From contig NZ_JAUSZN010000001.1 in NCBI RefSeq assembly GCF_030817595.1, positions 1,558,001 to 1,622,000 of the forward strand: a DNA stretch of 64,000 nt, in the 5' to 3' direction. Positions 43,246 through 52,342 of the stretch are shown here, one piece after another. Origin of the DNA: Neobacillus niacini. Its GTDB lineage: Bacteria; Bacillota; Bacilli; Bacillales; Cytobacillaceae. The notes under the pieces are model-generated. The model worked only from the letters and a program-made list of their open reading frames with translations, ran no database searches and had not been told where the DNA came from. The first letter of the stretch is position 1. Each line of letters begins with the position of its first letter. Position numbers and translations under genes: made by a program.

Positions 43246-43680
43246 TTACTTTTCTAGGATTTCCTTAATTTTTTTCAAATCTTTCATATTTGCTTTCTTC
43301 ATCATGGAAGACATAAACGGCGAGATTATTTTTGAAAAGCCAGTTGGATTCCCTTTATTTCTTAAGGTCATTCGTGTTTGATTATCATTAATCGCTTGCC
43401 ATGAATAGATAGTCTCCATTGGAAAAGGTCCTTGAGCCGTTTTCATCACCAGTTTCTTTCCAGGAATGAGTTCTATAATTTCATACACATAGGCAAGATC
43501 ACGGCCAAGAAATTTTGCTTTAAACGCAATTTGTGAGCCTAAAGTTAGTGGTTTTGGTGTTATCCATTCAGCAGAATTAATATTTACGTACCATTTAGGG
43601 GCATTTTCAGGGTCCGCCGCATATCCTGAGACCTGTGAAATAGGACAATTAATGGTTATTTCTGTAACGACATCAACCAT
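43246..43680 (-). CDS. SRPBCC family (polyketide cyclase-like) protein
   Basis: A 144-aa START/SRPBCC ligand-binding protein: [26 protein letters not shown] at the start, then [19 protein letters not shown] and [13 protein letters not shown]. The long C-terminal helix is Lys-rich. I prefer ATG at 43680 with AAGGTGGGA upstream over the GTG at 43692. It is translated right after the ArsR-AHSA1 gene (gap 13 bp), so the two SRPBCC modules are co-expressed. Ligand unknown. Confidence 0.82.
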   Translation of the reverse strand: MVDVVTEITINCPISQVSGYAADPENAPKWYVNINSAEWITPKPLTLGSQIAFKAKFLGRDLAYVYEIIELIPGKKLVMKTAQGPFPMETIYSWQAINDNQTRMTLRNKGNPTGFSKIISPFMSSMMKKANMKDLKKIKEILEK

Positions 43681-43693
43681 ATCAAATCCCACC

Positions 43694-44461
43694 TTATTTC
43701 TTTTCTACGTAATTTTTAAGTAAGGTTCCGAGAAGGTATTCCCAGCCCTTTTTGTGCTCTTGTTCCCATTGTTCTTGGATGACACCAGAGGCTGTATGTG
43801 AAAGCTGCAATACCGTACCCTCATCTTTTTCAAGAAGACGATAAGTATAGGCACTATTTACTGCTCCCTGCATACCGAGATGACCGAAGAGGCGAATTTC
43901 TGCAGGAGCGTTCACGTAGTATACATTGCCCCAAATGGCACCCTCTTTTTCACCCCATTTTTCAATAAATTGTCCTCCTGGAACAGGCTCAAAGGTAAAG
44001 TGAGAGGTTACACCTTTAGGAGCAATCCGAAACTCCCACCAATCCTCCACTTTTTCCGTTAAAGCTTTGAAAACCTCTTCACGTGGTGCGTCAATAAATA
44101 GCTCCTGTTCAATTCGAAATTCACTCATTTGTCCATTTCCTCCTTTTTGTCTTACTGTCGACCGTAGGTTTAATAGAGAGCTGGCAGTTGTTTGCATATA
44201 TTTCCCTACCCAGCGGTTATGCATTTCCTGTAGAGGTACCGCATTAAGAAAGTTTCGTTTATACTTCCCTTCACGCCTGACCACCACCAAATTGCCTTCC
44301 TCTAAAATCCTTAAGTGTTTCATGATGGCATATCTAGTTACATCCGGAAAGTATTCGTCTAATTCACCCGTTGTTTTAGGTGACTGCTTAAGGATATCCA
44401 AAATCTGCCTTCGGATCGGGTGACCTAATGCTTTAAATACCGTTGAAAGATCTTTGTCCAT
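43694..44461 (-). CDS. ArsR-type winged helix fused to an AHSA1/SRPBCC domain
   Basis: A 255-aa two-domain protein. Residues about 1-90 are an ArsR helix-turn-helix ([30 protein letters not shown], then [24 protein letters not shown]). Residues about 115-250 are an AHSA1 SRPBCC domain ([42 protein letters not shown]). No metal-binding Cys pair is seen in the HTH, so a hydrophobic ligand bound by the SRPBCC domain may control DNA binding. Nested palindromes at 44494-44542 are the likely operator. Operon with the following SRPBCC gene. Confidence 0.85.
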   Translation of the reverse strand: MDKDLSTVFKALGHPIRRQILDILKQSPKTTGELDEYFPDVTRYAIMKHLRILEEGNLVVVRREGKYKRNFLNAVPLQEMHNRWVGKYMQTTASSLLNLRSTVRQKGGNGQMSEFRIEQELFIDAPREEVFKALTEKVEDWWEFRIAPKGVTSHFTFEPVPGGQFIEKWGEKEGAIWGNVYYVNAPAEIRLFGHLGMQGAVNSAYTYRLLEKDEGTVLQLSHTASGVIQEQWEQEHKKGWEYLLGTLLKNYVEKK

Positions 44462-44493
44462 TACTAAAACCCTTTCTTCAAGGATTTAAAAAA

Positions 44494-44542
44494 CATGTTA
44501 CCAAAAAGTCACATATATTTCATGTGACCTTATAGTAACATG
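44494..44542. promoter_or_regulatory. Nested palindromic operator of the ArsR-AHSA1 gene
   Basis: Outer arms CATGTTAC (44494-44501) and GTAACATG (44535-44542) enclose inner arms GTCACAT (44508-44514) and ATGTGAC (44522-44528). It lies 33 bp upstream of the start codon, as expected for autoregulation. Confidence 0.7.
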
Positions 44543-44694
44543 TTAACAAACAGCGGTCAAGCTGACTTACTATCATAAAAAAAGACATTATCTCCCTAAA
44601 GAGACAACGCCTAAGTCCAACCATTTAAATTCATTTTAGTAGTTTGATATCTTGTACTCACATTATTTATATAAACAATTGAAGAAAAGGTTCG

Positions 44695-44735
44695 ATGGAC
44701 AAAATAAACACCAACCAATTGGACGGTGTTTATTT
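44695..44735 (-). terminator. Terminator of the small basic gene 44781-44888
   Basis: On the reverse strand AAATAAACACC pairs with GGTGTTTATTT, then TTGTCC. It lies about 45 bp past the stop of the 35-codon ORF. The rest of 44543-45187 shows only AT-rich DNA. Confidence 0.65.
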
Positions 44736-44780
44736 AAACGGCTAAAAGTTTAATGACAAAATTTCTGCCAAATATTCTAC

Positions 44781-44888
44781 TTATGCAATAAAACCTTTAC
44801 TAACTAAATTAATGTGAGCTTTTTGTTTAAGTAATCTAATCTTTTGTTTTTTGGTTAATCTTCTCCAAATCCTTACTTTGAAATACAT
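44781..44888 (-). CDS. Small very basic protein (35 aa)
   Basis: ATG at 44888 follows AGGAGGGC with five bases of spacing. The 35-codon frame reads MYFKVRIWRRL and then a Lys/Gln/Arg-rich helix (KKQKIRLLKQKAHIN), ending GFIA. A terminator follows. The high charge suggests RNA or membrane-surface binding. No family is recognised. It lies in the 825-bp gap between two regulators. Confidence 0.55.
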   Translation of the reverse strand: MYFKVRIWRRLTKKQKIRLLKQKAHINLVSKGFIA

Positions 44889-45186
44889 AAAAAGCCCTCC
44901 TAACTTATGATTGGAGCCCCTCCAAATACTTCTACACATTTCTACTTTTTCATCTATCGAACACTAATTTTAATATTTTTGTGATTATGTTTTCATTTTA
45001 ACAAACATATTGTTGATTGAGAATTTAAAAAGGTCGACCAATTCTAACGTAATGTTACAAAATTCACTGTTAATTTCATGATATTCATACTTTGAAAAAG
45101 AATATTACTAGAAATTATCCCATTCATGTCGAAATGTATTTCGAATATTATGAAAATATATGTCAATATTGCGAACGATTAAGTAT

Positions 45187-45219
45187 AAAAATAGCCCTTC
45201 AGTTAAGTAACTGAGGGCC
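45187..45219 (-). terminator. Terminator of the AraC/GyrI gene
   Basis: AGCCCTTCAGTTA (45193-45205) pairs with TAACTGAGGGCC (45208-45219). On the reverse strand it runs into ATTTTTATAC. Confidence 0.75.
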
Positions 45220-45287
45220 TTTAGTTCATTATTCTTCCTAATAAAAAGGAAAACTTTGTCCATTTGTGCAAGTGTTAAAATTGTACT

Positions 45288-46166
45288 CTACTCATTTGTC
45301 AAGGTAACTGGCACCCAAATTTCACTGCGAAAAGTTGGAGATGTTACGTCTTTATGCTCGTTCCACAACATTTCTGGTCCCACTGCAAGTTGATAGTTTG
45401 AAGAAGGAAACCATTCTGAGTAGATTCTACCCCATACATTCTGCAGCATATCAGGAAATGGTCCGACTACTTCAAATACTGCCCAAGTTAAGGCAGGTAC
45501 TTCTAGTTTCGTTAAATCATCAGGACATTCCTTCGTTGTTGCCACTCCGATATAGTGATCTAACTCCCCTTTTTCCTCCATTCGCCCTTCTGAAAAGTTC
45601 GTCGATGCACTAAGCAGTCCAATTGGCTCGACATTAGAAAGCTGCTTAAGCCTATTAATTTTCTCCATATCTAAACTTTGCCACATCGCTGAAATTTCCG
45701 GATTCACGCCATTAAATATAATGGGAACTCTCTTTTTAATTCCTACTAGGTTAAAGTGTTCTTTTTCAACTATTCGGTAGTTCATTTCACTTGCTCCTTT
45801 AATGGATAGTTGGAAGGTCATTCTTGGAAAAGTTTTCAACGATTGACCGCCGTTTCTTGCTTCCGAAGGTGTAATTCCATGCAAGCTCTGAAAAGCTCTT
45901 GTAAAGGAGTCTGGTGAGTTATATCCATATTTAATGGCTATGTCCAATATCCTCGCTTTACTATTCATCAATTCAAAAGCTGCAATTGAAAGACGTCTGC
46001 GCCGTATATACTCAGACAGTGATACACCCGCTAGATAAGAAAACATTCTTTGGAAATGAAATTCCGAGCAAAAAGCGAGCCTAGCCACTTCTTTATAATC
46101 GATATCGCCCAGCAAGTTTTCTTCTATATATCCTATTGCTTCGTTCAATCTTTTTAGCGAATCCAT
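45288..46166 (-). CDS. AraC family regulator with C-terminal GyrI-like effector domain
   Basis: A 292-aa protein. The N-terminal double HTH carries [32 protein letters not shown] and [32 protein letters not shown] (residues about 20-110). The C-terminal part (about 130-290) is a GyrI/SOUL-type ligand-binding domain ending with the EIWVPV strand. This Rob/SoxS-like layout senses amphiphilic drugs in relatives. I chose ATG at 46166 (GGAGGT upstream), 29 codons inside the frame. No obvious target is adjacent. Confidence 0.88.
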   Translation of the reverse strand: MDSLKRLNEAIGYIEENLLGDIDYKEVARLAFCSEFHFQRMFSYLAGVSLSEYIRRRRLSIAAFELMNSKARILDIAIKYGYNSPDSFTRAFQSLHGITPSEARNGGQSLKTFPRMTFQLSIKGASEMNYRIVEKEHFNLVGIKKRVPIIFNGVNPEISAMWQSLDMEKINRLKQLSNVEPIGLLSASTNFSEGRMEEKGELDHYIGVATTKECPDDLTKLEVPALTWAVFEVVGPFPDMLQNVWGRIYSEWFPSSNYQLAVGPEMLWNEHKDVTSPTFRSEIWVPVTLTNE

Positions 46167-46256
46167 GAATGACCTCCTCTCATTAAAAGAATAGCAGAAT
46201 GGAAATGGAAACATCCGACTATTCCTGCACAGATTTGCAGGATTATATTCCATCTA

Positions 46257-46922
46257 TTAACAGGCTAAGCCACATGTACATTTATTTTTTCCAAAATACA
46301 ATGAATAAGCCGCAGGAAATTCCTGATTCACTCGCTGGACCTCTTTTGCAAAATCCTCCTCTGTTTTCGGGACGTCTGCTAATGAATTCGCCTTATCCTG
46401 GGTATCAATGTTTGCTCCAGGCGGTACAAAGCTGTTTGGTTTCAGCTCTACTCCATTGGTAACCACCGCTCCAGAGGAAATAAAGCTTCCCTCCCCAATG
46501 ATAGCATTATATACGATTGCCTTGAAGCCGATGAATACGCCGTTTTCCACTCGGCATGGACCATGTACCAGGGCACCGTGCGCAACAGAAACCCGGTTCC
46601 CAATATAGATGGAATACCTTTTATTGTCTTTCTCAAAATACTTATTTTTTAAGCCGTGAAGAATCACACCGTCTTGCAGATTACTATTGCTTCCAATATA
46701 AAAAGGAGTTCCTTCATCAGCCCGGATACTTACAAAGGGTCCGACGAAGGTATTATTTTGAATGGTTACATCACCAACGACATACGTAAAAGGACTTAAA
46801 AATGCTTGATTATGAATAATGGGAAACCGAGGATATGGATTTACCGAAGTTGGTGGATTATAGCCGACATAGTAACTGTATAGGTTGAATGGTCCATTTT
46901 GATACCCTTGTTGATTCCACAA
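46257..46922 (-). CDS. Gamma-class carbonic anhydrase-like hexapeptide-repeat protein
   Basis: A 221-aa left-handed beta-helix protein. Blocks FLSPFTYVVGDVTIQNNTFVGPFVSIRADEG, LQDGVILHGL and the VSVAHGALVHGP His pair match the zinc site of gamma-carbonic anhydrases of the Cam/CamH type. The C-terminal tail ends KCTCGLAC, a Cys-rich motif not needed for the fold. The start is TTG at 46922, with GGAGAG six bases upstream; no in-frame ATG lies near. Catalytic activity is plausible but some family members are inactive. Confidence 0.8.
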   Translation of the reverse strand: MWNQQGYQNGPFNLYSYYVGYNPPTSVNPYPRFPIIHNQAFLSPFTYVVGDVTIQNNTFVGPFVSIRADEGTPFYIGSNSNLQDGVILHGLKNKYFEKDNKRYSIYIGNRVSVAHGALVHGPCRVENGVFIGFKAIVYNAIIGEGSFISSGAVVTNGVELKPNSFVPPGANIDTQDKANSLADVPKTEEDFAKEVQRVNQEFPAAYSLYFGKNKCTCGLAC

Positions 46923-47085
46923 TTTTATCTCTCCTTTCTTTTTGAAATCGTTAATATGTATGTAGATAATGGTGACATATGTATTCAATTTATTTTCTCT
47001 TTATCACCAAGCAGACGGCAACACTGTTGCCGCCCTCTAGTTAAACAATAAGATTTGTCCCGATACTTGCTATAACTCTCTCCAT

Positions 47086-48075
47086 TTACCCAAGATAAGC
47101 CAAGGTTGCATGATCGGTTTTTCTAAATGTTAAGAACCAAGGGACCCCTAATGGTCCTCCATTTAAGAATGGTGGTACGATTTCAATATACATTTTTGTA
47201 TGAACGTCGTAGACTCGTACAGATCCTGTAAATTCACCTGTAGGTTCACCCGTTTCATTATCAACTGGTCCATTAATTGGTACATACAGTTTTCCGTTTG
47301 GTCCGAACAAAATAGCAGCTGCGAAAACGCGTGGATTTCCCACAGTATACAGCTCAATTTTGTCGATTAAGTTCCCCATTTGGTTGAAGATTAATATCTT
47401 ATCGGTATCGTTCTCGTCCGCACGAAAACTTGTAACGTAAAGATTACCGTCAGGACCCCAAACTAAACCTTCAGGACGGTGAAGATTGTTTTCTTCGCTG
47501 GACGTGATGAAATCTTCAAGGTGCTCCCCTGTGACCGGATTAAAACGTAGAACCCAGCCATCAAACCCATTAAAAATATTGACAACAGAGACATACAGTA
47601 AGCCATCATGTGGACCGATGACTACACCGCGAGGAAAGAACGGCGCAAAGAATTCAGGGTGTAAGAGGTTGCGTAGAAACTCACCATTGCTACCGTTGTA
47701 TTCCCTTAACTCCCCGGGCTGATTGTTAATGTCGAGAAAGTCTGCAACAAAAAGTGAGTTATTGTTTGAGAGGATAATCCCACGGGGTGCAAAAGAAGCG
47801 GTAAAACCGACAGAACTGACGAGTTCACCTATAAGCGCTCCCGTTTTACCATTATATTTCAAGATATTCCCAGGTTCATTGACGTCACTTTCAACGTTTT
47901 GATTTGAAACAAGAAGATCTCCTTCAGGATTGAATAAAAGACCACGTGGTCCGTTTAGACCACCGCTTCCTGATGTGACAAATTCACCGAGGAATTCCCC
48001 AGTCAACGCATCGAATCGCTTAATCGTGTTATCCAAGCCATCACCAATATAAAGAAACTCTCTTCTTAATCCCAT
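47086..48075 (-). CDS. NHL/SMP-30-like beta-propeller protein
   Basis: A 329-aa protein composed of six or so repeats of about 45-50 residues, each with a G-P-R/D-G-L-x-F-x-P-x-G-x-L-Y/L-V-S pattern (for example LNGPRGLLFNPEGDLLVSNQ, HRPEGLVWGPDGNLYVTS). It resembles NHL, Vgb and SMP-30-type propellers. There is no signal peptide with this start (ATG at 48075, AGGAGGGG upstream). The ligand or enzymatic role is unknown. Similar proteins are common and poorly characterised in soil Bacilli. Confidence 0.82.
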   Translation of the reverse strand: MGLRREFLYIGDGLDNTIKRFDALTGEFLGEFVTSGSGGLNGPRGLLFNPEGDLLVSNQNVESDVNEPGNILKYNGKTGALIGELVSSVGFTASFAPRGIILSNNNSLFVADFLDINNQPGELREYNGSNGEFLRNLLHPEFFAPFFPRGVVIGPHDGLLYVSVVNIFNGFDGWVLRFNPVTGEHLEDFITSSEENNLHRPEGLVWGPDGNLYVTSFRADENDTDKILIFNQMGNLIDKIELYTVGNPRVFAAAILFGPNGKLYVPINGPVDNETGEPTGEFTGSVRVYDVHTKMYIEIVPPFLNGGPLGVPWFLTFRKTDHATLAYLG

Positions 48076-48327
48076 AAAACCCCTCCTTTCTAGTGAATGT
48101 AAGAGTAAAAAATTTTCCACTCTATTTAGTCTATGGAGATGTTTGCTTTAGTGTAAGGGACAAACTATCTGATAAAATAGCATATTTTAGTAGAATTAAT
48201 ATAAAATAGAGAGAACCGTAGGATAACGTATTAATCAATTAACCAGTTGCGGATTAAGGAACACACCGTATATATACAAAACAGCTGCATAAATGGGGTA
48301 TTTATGTATAAATGGTGCCTGTCACCC

Positions 48328-48362
48328 AAACAGCCAGAGTCCTATTCGGACTCTGGCTGTTT
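48328..48362. other. Perfect 15-bp hairpin containing a stop codon in its loop
   Basis: AAACAGCCAGAGTCC (48328-48342) pairs exactly with GGACTCTGGCTGTTT (48348-48362). The TAG stop of the membrane gene overlaps the loop, so its last codons form one arm. The reverse-strand flank is TTTGGG rather than a T-run, so it is a poor terminator in that direction. The plus-strand flank is CGTTTTTGG. Confidence 0.6.
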
Positions 48363-48839
48363 CGTTTTTGGTTCTCCGTTGTTTGCTTGCTGCTGATTGG
48401 TTTTGAAGAGATCCTTTGATAGGGCGTTTAGTTTGTTTACGAAGCGGTTAAATCCAAATCCTACGAAGAAGGCGAAGCTTATTTGTGCGTAAGGGGTATC
48501 CTCAAAGTCTACGAATTCGATCAGTAAGATTCCGCTTTGGATTAAGGTGACTGCCACTATTGCTGTACCCGTTGCGAATATCGGGTAAAAGATGTACATA
48601 ATCCATTCCCTATAGTCATTTAATTCGTCTTTCATGTAATGAGAACAAAACATATATAAATGTCTCAATGAGCCCCCAATGGATCCGGCGAAGAAATAAT
48701 ACAAAAAGATTTTAATGTCATCAATAAATGGCAGTGATTCATAAAGTGCTCCAGTCCATACGATCCCTATTGCTATAAAACTCCCAAAAAACAGCAGCGA
48801 AAGATATAGTAAAATACCGGCTTTTAACCAATTATTCAC
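48342..48839 (-). CDS. Membrane protein with about four TM segments
   Basis: A 165-aa membrane protein with segments at about residues 5-30, 40-62, 80-105 and 110-135, then a polar C-terminal tail (NQQQANNGEPKTKQPESE). The segment FFAGSIGGSLRHLYMFCSHYMKDE resembles no named family known to me. The start is uncertain: GTG at 48839 has GGGGTGA upstream, while the frame opens at a GTG at 48848. The hairpin at 48328-48362 overlaps its 3' end. Unknown function. Confidence 0.7.
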   Translation of the reverse strand: MNNWLKAGILLYLSLLFFGSFIAIGIVWTGALYESLPFIDDIKIFLYYFFAGSIGGSLRHLYMFCSHYMKDELNDYREWIMYIFYPIFATGTAIVAVTLIQSGILLIEFVDFEDTPYAQISFAFFVGFGFNRFVNKLNALSKDLFKTNQQQANNGEPKTKQPESE

Positions 48840-49060
48840 CGAAATCACCCCGCTTGTGATACTCCATCCTATGTGGTAACGGATGAGGGCGTGACTAATT
48901 CAGGTTACATAAGCCCAATCATTGTTATTTTACTAAATATGAATGAGCACAAAAAAAATGACGTTTGTAATACGTCATCTTTTCCTATCTATCTTAATTG
49001 TGCCCAAAATTCTAAAAACCAAGAATTTCGGTATCACAATCATGGCTGGAAGATGAAGAA

Positions 49061-50062
49061 TTACTTCCCCTCCACCACTTCTTTAAATATTTCGTAAGAA
49101 CGTTTTTGCTTCTCAACATCATAGATATACGACACTGCCATAATTTCATCTACACCATAGTAGTCTTGGAAGCTTGTCAGCTGCTGTCGGATGGTTTCTT
49201 TGCTTCCGATTAAGGTCACACTTGACATAGACTTTGCCATTTCTTCTTCCATTGGAGTCCAAATGCCATCCATGGTTTCAACAGGCGGCTTTAACGGATT
49301 ACGTGACCCGCGAACCACGTTTAGGAAAAACTGGTGCATTGTCGTTTGTAAGATTTTAGCCTCTTCATCGGTTTCTGCACCTATGACATTTAAACACACC
49401 ATCATATATGGTTTGTCTAGGTACTCAGAAGGCTGGAACCGCTCGCGATAAATCTTAATCGCTTCACCCATGAATTTTGGTGCAAAGTGTGAAGCAAATA
49501 CGTATGGCAGACCCAAGCTTGCTGCTAAATAAGCGGAATCTGTGGATGAACCTAGAATATAAATTGGAACATTGGTTTCCACACCAGGATAGGCTTTTAC
49601 ATAACCTTGGTGCTCTTCTGGTCCAAAATAAGTCAGCAGTGCCTGAACATCATCTGGAAACGTATATACGGAGTCATTTTTTGAGCGGCGCAGCGCATTT
49701 GCAGTCATCATATCTGTTCCAGGTGCACGTCCAAGCCCAAGTTCCACTCGATTTGGATAAATGGTTGCCATTGTTCCGAATTGTTCAGCTACGACTAGGG
49801 GCGAATGATTTGGAAGCATAATTCCGCCAGAACCTACCTTGATTGTTTTGGTATGCTCCAATGTATGTTTAATGAGTATGGCAGTAGCTGAACTTACAAG
49901 TGTTGGAGTATTGTGGTGCTCGGCAATCCAATACCGCTTATAGCCCATTACCTCAGTTGCCTGCGCGAGATCCACCATTTCCTCAATTGCTTGCTGCGAT
50001 GTCCGTCCTTCGCGAATTGGAGCTAGATTCAAGACGGATACAGGTATATTAAAAGTTCCCAT
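49061..50062 (-). CDS. LLM-class flavin-dependent oxidoreductase (luciferase-like)
   Basis: A 333-aa TIM-barrel protein of the bacterial-luciferase superfamily: [28 protein letters not shown] at the start, [37 protein letters not shown] and [11 protein letters not shown]. It matches the YhbW/Yvbt-like group of alkanal-monooxygenase-type proteins that use FMNH2. No flavin reductase is adjacent. The RBS AAAGGAC is 14 bases before the ATG at 50062. Substrate unknown. Confidence 0.9.
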   Translation of the reverse strand: MGTFNIPVSVLNLAPIREGRTSQQAIEEMVDLAQATEVMGYKRYWIAEHHNTPTLVSSATAILIKHTLEHTKTIKVGSGGIMLPNHSPLVVAEQFGTMATIYPNRVELGLGRAPGTDMMTANALRRSKNDSVYTFPDDVQALLTYFGPEEHQGYVKAYPGVETNVPIYILGSSTDSAYLAASLGLPYVFASHFAPKFMGEAIKIYRERFQPSEYLDKPYMMVCLNVIGAETDEEAKILQTTMHQFFLNVVRGSRNPLKPPVETMDGIWTPMEEEMAKSMSSVTLIGSKETIRQQLTSFQDYYGVDEIMAVSYIYDVEKQKRSYEIFKEVVEGK

Positions 50063-50241
50063 TTTATTTATTAGTCCTTTCTTTTTAAAGGTGTATTTCT
50101 ATAGTAACAATAGAAATACAAGAAACAAACTTATATGCTTTGCTTACTAATTCTAAAATTATCCTGCGTCACTTCTGATAAAATGATTCACCACATGATT
50201 TCAAAATACTTCATGTGTCCTGTTTTCTATGGTGATTAGCT

Positions 50242-50430
50242 AGTTTGGGCTTCATGAACTCTTCATGACGACCTTTTTTCCAATCCTTTCAAAAGTTTAG
50301 TCTTCATAAACCCTTCGTGAGGACCTTTTTTCCATTCCATTCAAAAGTTTGGTCTTTATAAACCCTTCATGACGACCTTTTTTCCATTCCATTCAAAAGT
50401 TCGGGCTTCATCGACCTTCTATAAGGACCA
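50242..50430. repeat. Tandem repeat, three 52-bp units plus a partial fourth
   Basis: Units begin at 50242, 50294 and 50346, each exactly 52 bp, followed by a diverged partial copy from 50398. Each unit reads AGTTT-G-GGTCTTCAT-AA-CCCTTCATGA followed by CGACC and a T-rich stretch ending CATTCAAA. No spacer-type variation is present, so it is not CRISPR. The 580-bp gap 50063-50644 otherwise holds only the promoter region of the LysM gene. Confidence 0.75.
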
Positions 50431-50644
50431 CTTCAGGATTTTTCACCTTAACTTTGGACTCCATAACTCTGCTTTTCCTTATGTTTACGACGGATCGCCA
50501 ATTCTATTAATTTGGAATATCCTACCATAATTCTCATAGACTTCAAATTGTCTTTTCTATGTAATTTAACTGTAATACTATTCTATTTTTTTAATTCATA
50601 GGAATAGATTTAAATACATAAAACCAACTTGGAGGACTAGATTG

Positions 50645-51256
50645 ATGAAAAAACTAATTACTTTACTAACAATTACCGCATCACTACTTTTTGCTTCCCC
50701 CGCTTTTGCTTATATGGTTAAGCCTGGAGACACGATGTCAAGTATTGCTAGAGAGCATCATTTAACCCTTCAGGAATTAGCTGATGAGAATCCCCAAATT
50801 TCCAATTTAAATCTCATTTACCCGGGTCAAGAGATCAATACAAATAAAACTATTAGGTCTAATGAACCGAAAATAGAAGAACCTGTGAACCTAAGTCTAT
50901 CAAACCAAGAAATAGATTTGCTTGCACGATTAGTTAGAGCTGAGGCCCAAACGGAACCTTTAGAGGGGAAGATTGCCGTCGCTTGTGTAGTTCTTAACAG
51001 AGTCGAAAGTCCCCAATTTCCAGACACCATTAAGGAAGTCATTTATGCCCCTGGTCAATTCCAACCTGTGCAAAATGGTGAAATCAATAAGCCAGCTGAT
51101 GAGGAATCGATTCAAGCGGTACAAGCCGCTCTTACAGAACAACGACAATTGGCTCCCGGAGCCTTATTCTTCTATAATCCAACTATCGCCACCAGCCGAT
51201 GGCTCGATTCAAGAACAACCACTCATGTAATTGGACAACACGTCTTTAAAAAATAG
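50645..51256 (+). CDS. Secreted LysM + SleB/CwlJ-type cell-wall hydrolase
   Basis: A 203-aa exported protein. A signal peptide (residues 1-23, cleaved near FA-YM) is followed by one LysM peptidoglycan-binding domain (about 24-68: YMVKPGDTMSSIAREHHLTLQELADENPQ) and a Hydrolase_2 (SleB/CwlJ) domain (about 87-203) with RAEAQTEPLEGKIAVACVVLNRV, where the Glu is the likely catalytic residue. The order resembles B. subtilis YkvT. It probably acts in vegetative or spore-cortex wall remodelling. GGAGG precedes the ATG at 50645; TTG at 50642 is an alternative. Confidence 0.9.
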   Translation: MKKLITLLTITASLLFASPAFAYMVKPGDTMSSIAREHHLTLQELADENPQISNLNLIYPGQEINTNKTIRSNEPKIEEPVNLSLSNQEIDLLARLVRAEAQTEPLEGKIAVACVVLNRVESPQFPDTIKEVIYAPGQFQPVQNGEINKPADEESIQAVQAALTEQRQLAPGALFFYNPTIATSRWLDSRTTTHVIGQHVFKK

Positions 51257-51257
51257 C

Positions 51258-51283
51258 AAAAAGGACCGGCTTTGGTCCTTTTC
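51258..51283 (+). terminator. Terminator of the LysM hydrolase gene
   Basis: AAAAAGGACC (51258-51267) pairs with GGTCCTTTT (51274-51282). It also faces the convergent gene at 51290. Confidence 0.75.
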
Positions 51284-51289
51284 TCAAAA

Positions 51290-52342
51290 TCATTTATTAA
51301 TGATTTTCTTATCTTTACCATAAATAGTCAGCTCATATGGATCATTTCGTACTTCAGCTGTCTTTTCATGTGTTTGGATAAATTCCGTAATTTCATTTTC
51401 TATTTCGTCTGCGAGCTGTTTTGCATCGGGATCCGTGGATTTAAGCGAGATTTTCACTTCAATTTGCAACGGCAGTGGATGAAAGGAATAAGAAAGGCCC
51501 GTTACTTTAAAAGCTTTATTCTCCATTAGTCCGCCAAAAAGAATACTGATAATATCATGTTTCCCCCATCTTAATTCTTGTTCCCGTGCAGCCATATCGA
51601 TGCTGGTAATTCTATATTTAAATTTACCATATTCTTTGGTAAGCTCTTTTAATTTTTCTTTTAATTCCGGAACCCTTTTTTCAGTATTTGGCAATGCAAT
51701 ATACATAAAATTTTCCATACTATTAATTCGCACTTCTATAGGGAATGCCGGCTGGTAATTATTCTTCTTGAGCAGATCAAGCACTTTTTCTTCCAGCTCC
51801 ATGCTTTTGCTCATATATTCATTTTCCTCAGGGGTAGGTTCCGTAGGCTGGCGTAATACTCCCCTATTTACTTCAATATCATACTTCCCAAAATTTTGTG
51901 CGACTAATTCACTATTTATTTTTTGGATAACTTTGTCCTTGACTGATTTTACTTCCTCTTTGGAGCCTAGCAGCTCAATTTGAATCTCTCTATCTGTAAC
52001 TGAAACATCTAATCCATTAACATCATACTTATTTTCACTTATAACATCGCCTATCACTTCATATAAGGCCATTTTGTATTGCTCTTGCTTTATAAATAAA
52101 CTAAAGTAAGGAATTTTGGCTGCTACCTTTGCCATACCTAATGAAAAATGGGTAGAGCCGATTAATAGAAAAAATAAAGCTGCTGCTGCAACAGAAGAAT
52201 AGCCCCATCTTTTTATCAGCCTTTTACGACCCTTCCTTTGAGGCTTTTCCGGGAGATTCTTAATCACGTCCAATACATTTTTCTTATGTTTATCCTCAAA
52301 ACGTAATTGAGAATTCTTCGGATATTTTAACTTATCCTCCAT
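51290..52342 (-). CDS. Membrane-anchored anti-sigma-like protein (DUF4030 type)
   Basis: A 350-aa protein with a basic cytoplasmic N-terminus (residues 1-45), one membrane segment (about 47-66) and an extracellular part. The latter contains a repeated domain (VSVTDREIQIELLGSKEEVKSVK; LPLQIEVKISLKSTDPDAKQLADEIE). It resembles the DUF4030/DUF4179 proteins that partner ECF sigma factors; that assignment is tentative. Its start overlaps the sigma-factor stop by 11 bases, as expected for a sigma/anti-sigma pair. It probably holds the sigma factor at the membrane until an envelope signal arrives. Confidence 0.8.
   Translation of the reverse strand: MEDKLKYPKNSQLRFEDKHKKNVLDVIKNLPEKPQRKGRKRLIKRWGYSSVAAAALFFLLIGSTHFSLGMAKVAAKIPYFSLFIKQEQYKMALYEVIGDVISENKYDVNGLDVSVTDREIQIELLGSKEEVKSVKDKVIQKINSELVAQNFGKYDIEVNRGVLRQPTEPTPEENEYMSKSMELEEKVLDLLKKNNYQPAFPIEVRINSMENFMYIALPNTEKRVPELKEKLKELTKEYGKFKYRITSIDMAAREQELRWGKHDIISILFGGLMENKAFKVTGLSYSFHPLPLQIEVKISLKSTDPDAKQLADEIENEITEFIQTHEKTAEVRNDPYELTIYGKDKKIINK

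Noticed and set aside
50242..50430. Possible CRISPR array
   Set aside because: The units are contiguous 52-bp tandem copies with no variable spacers, and no cas gene is in the window.
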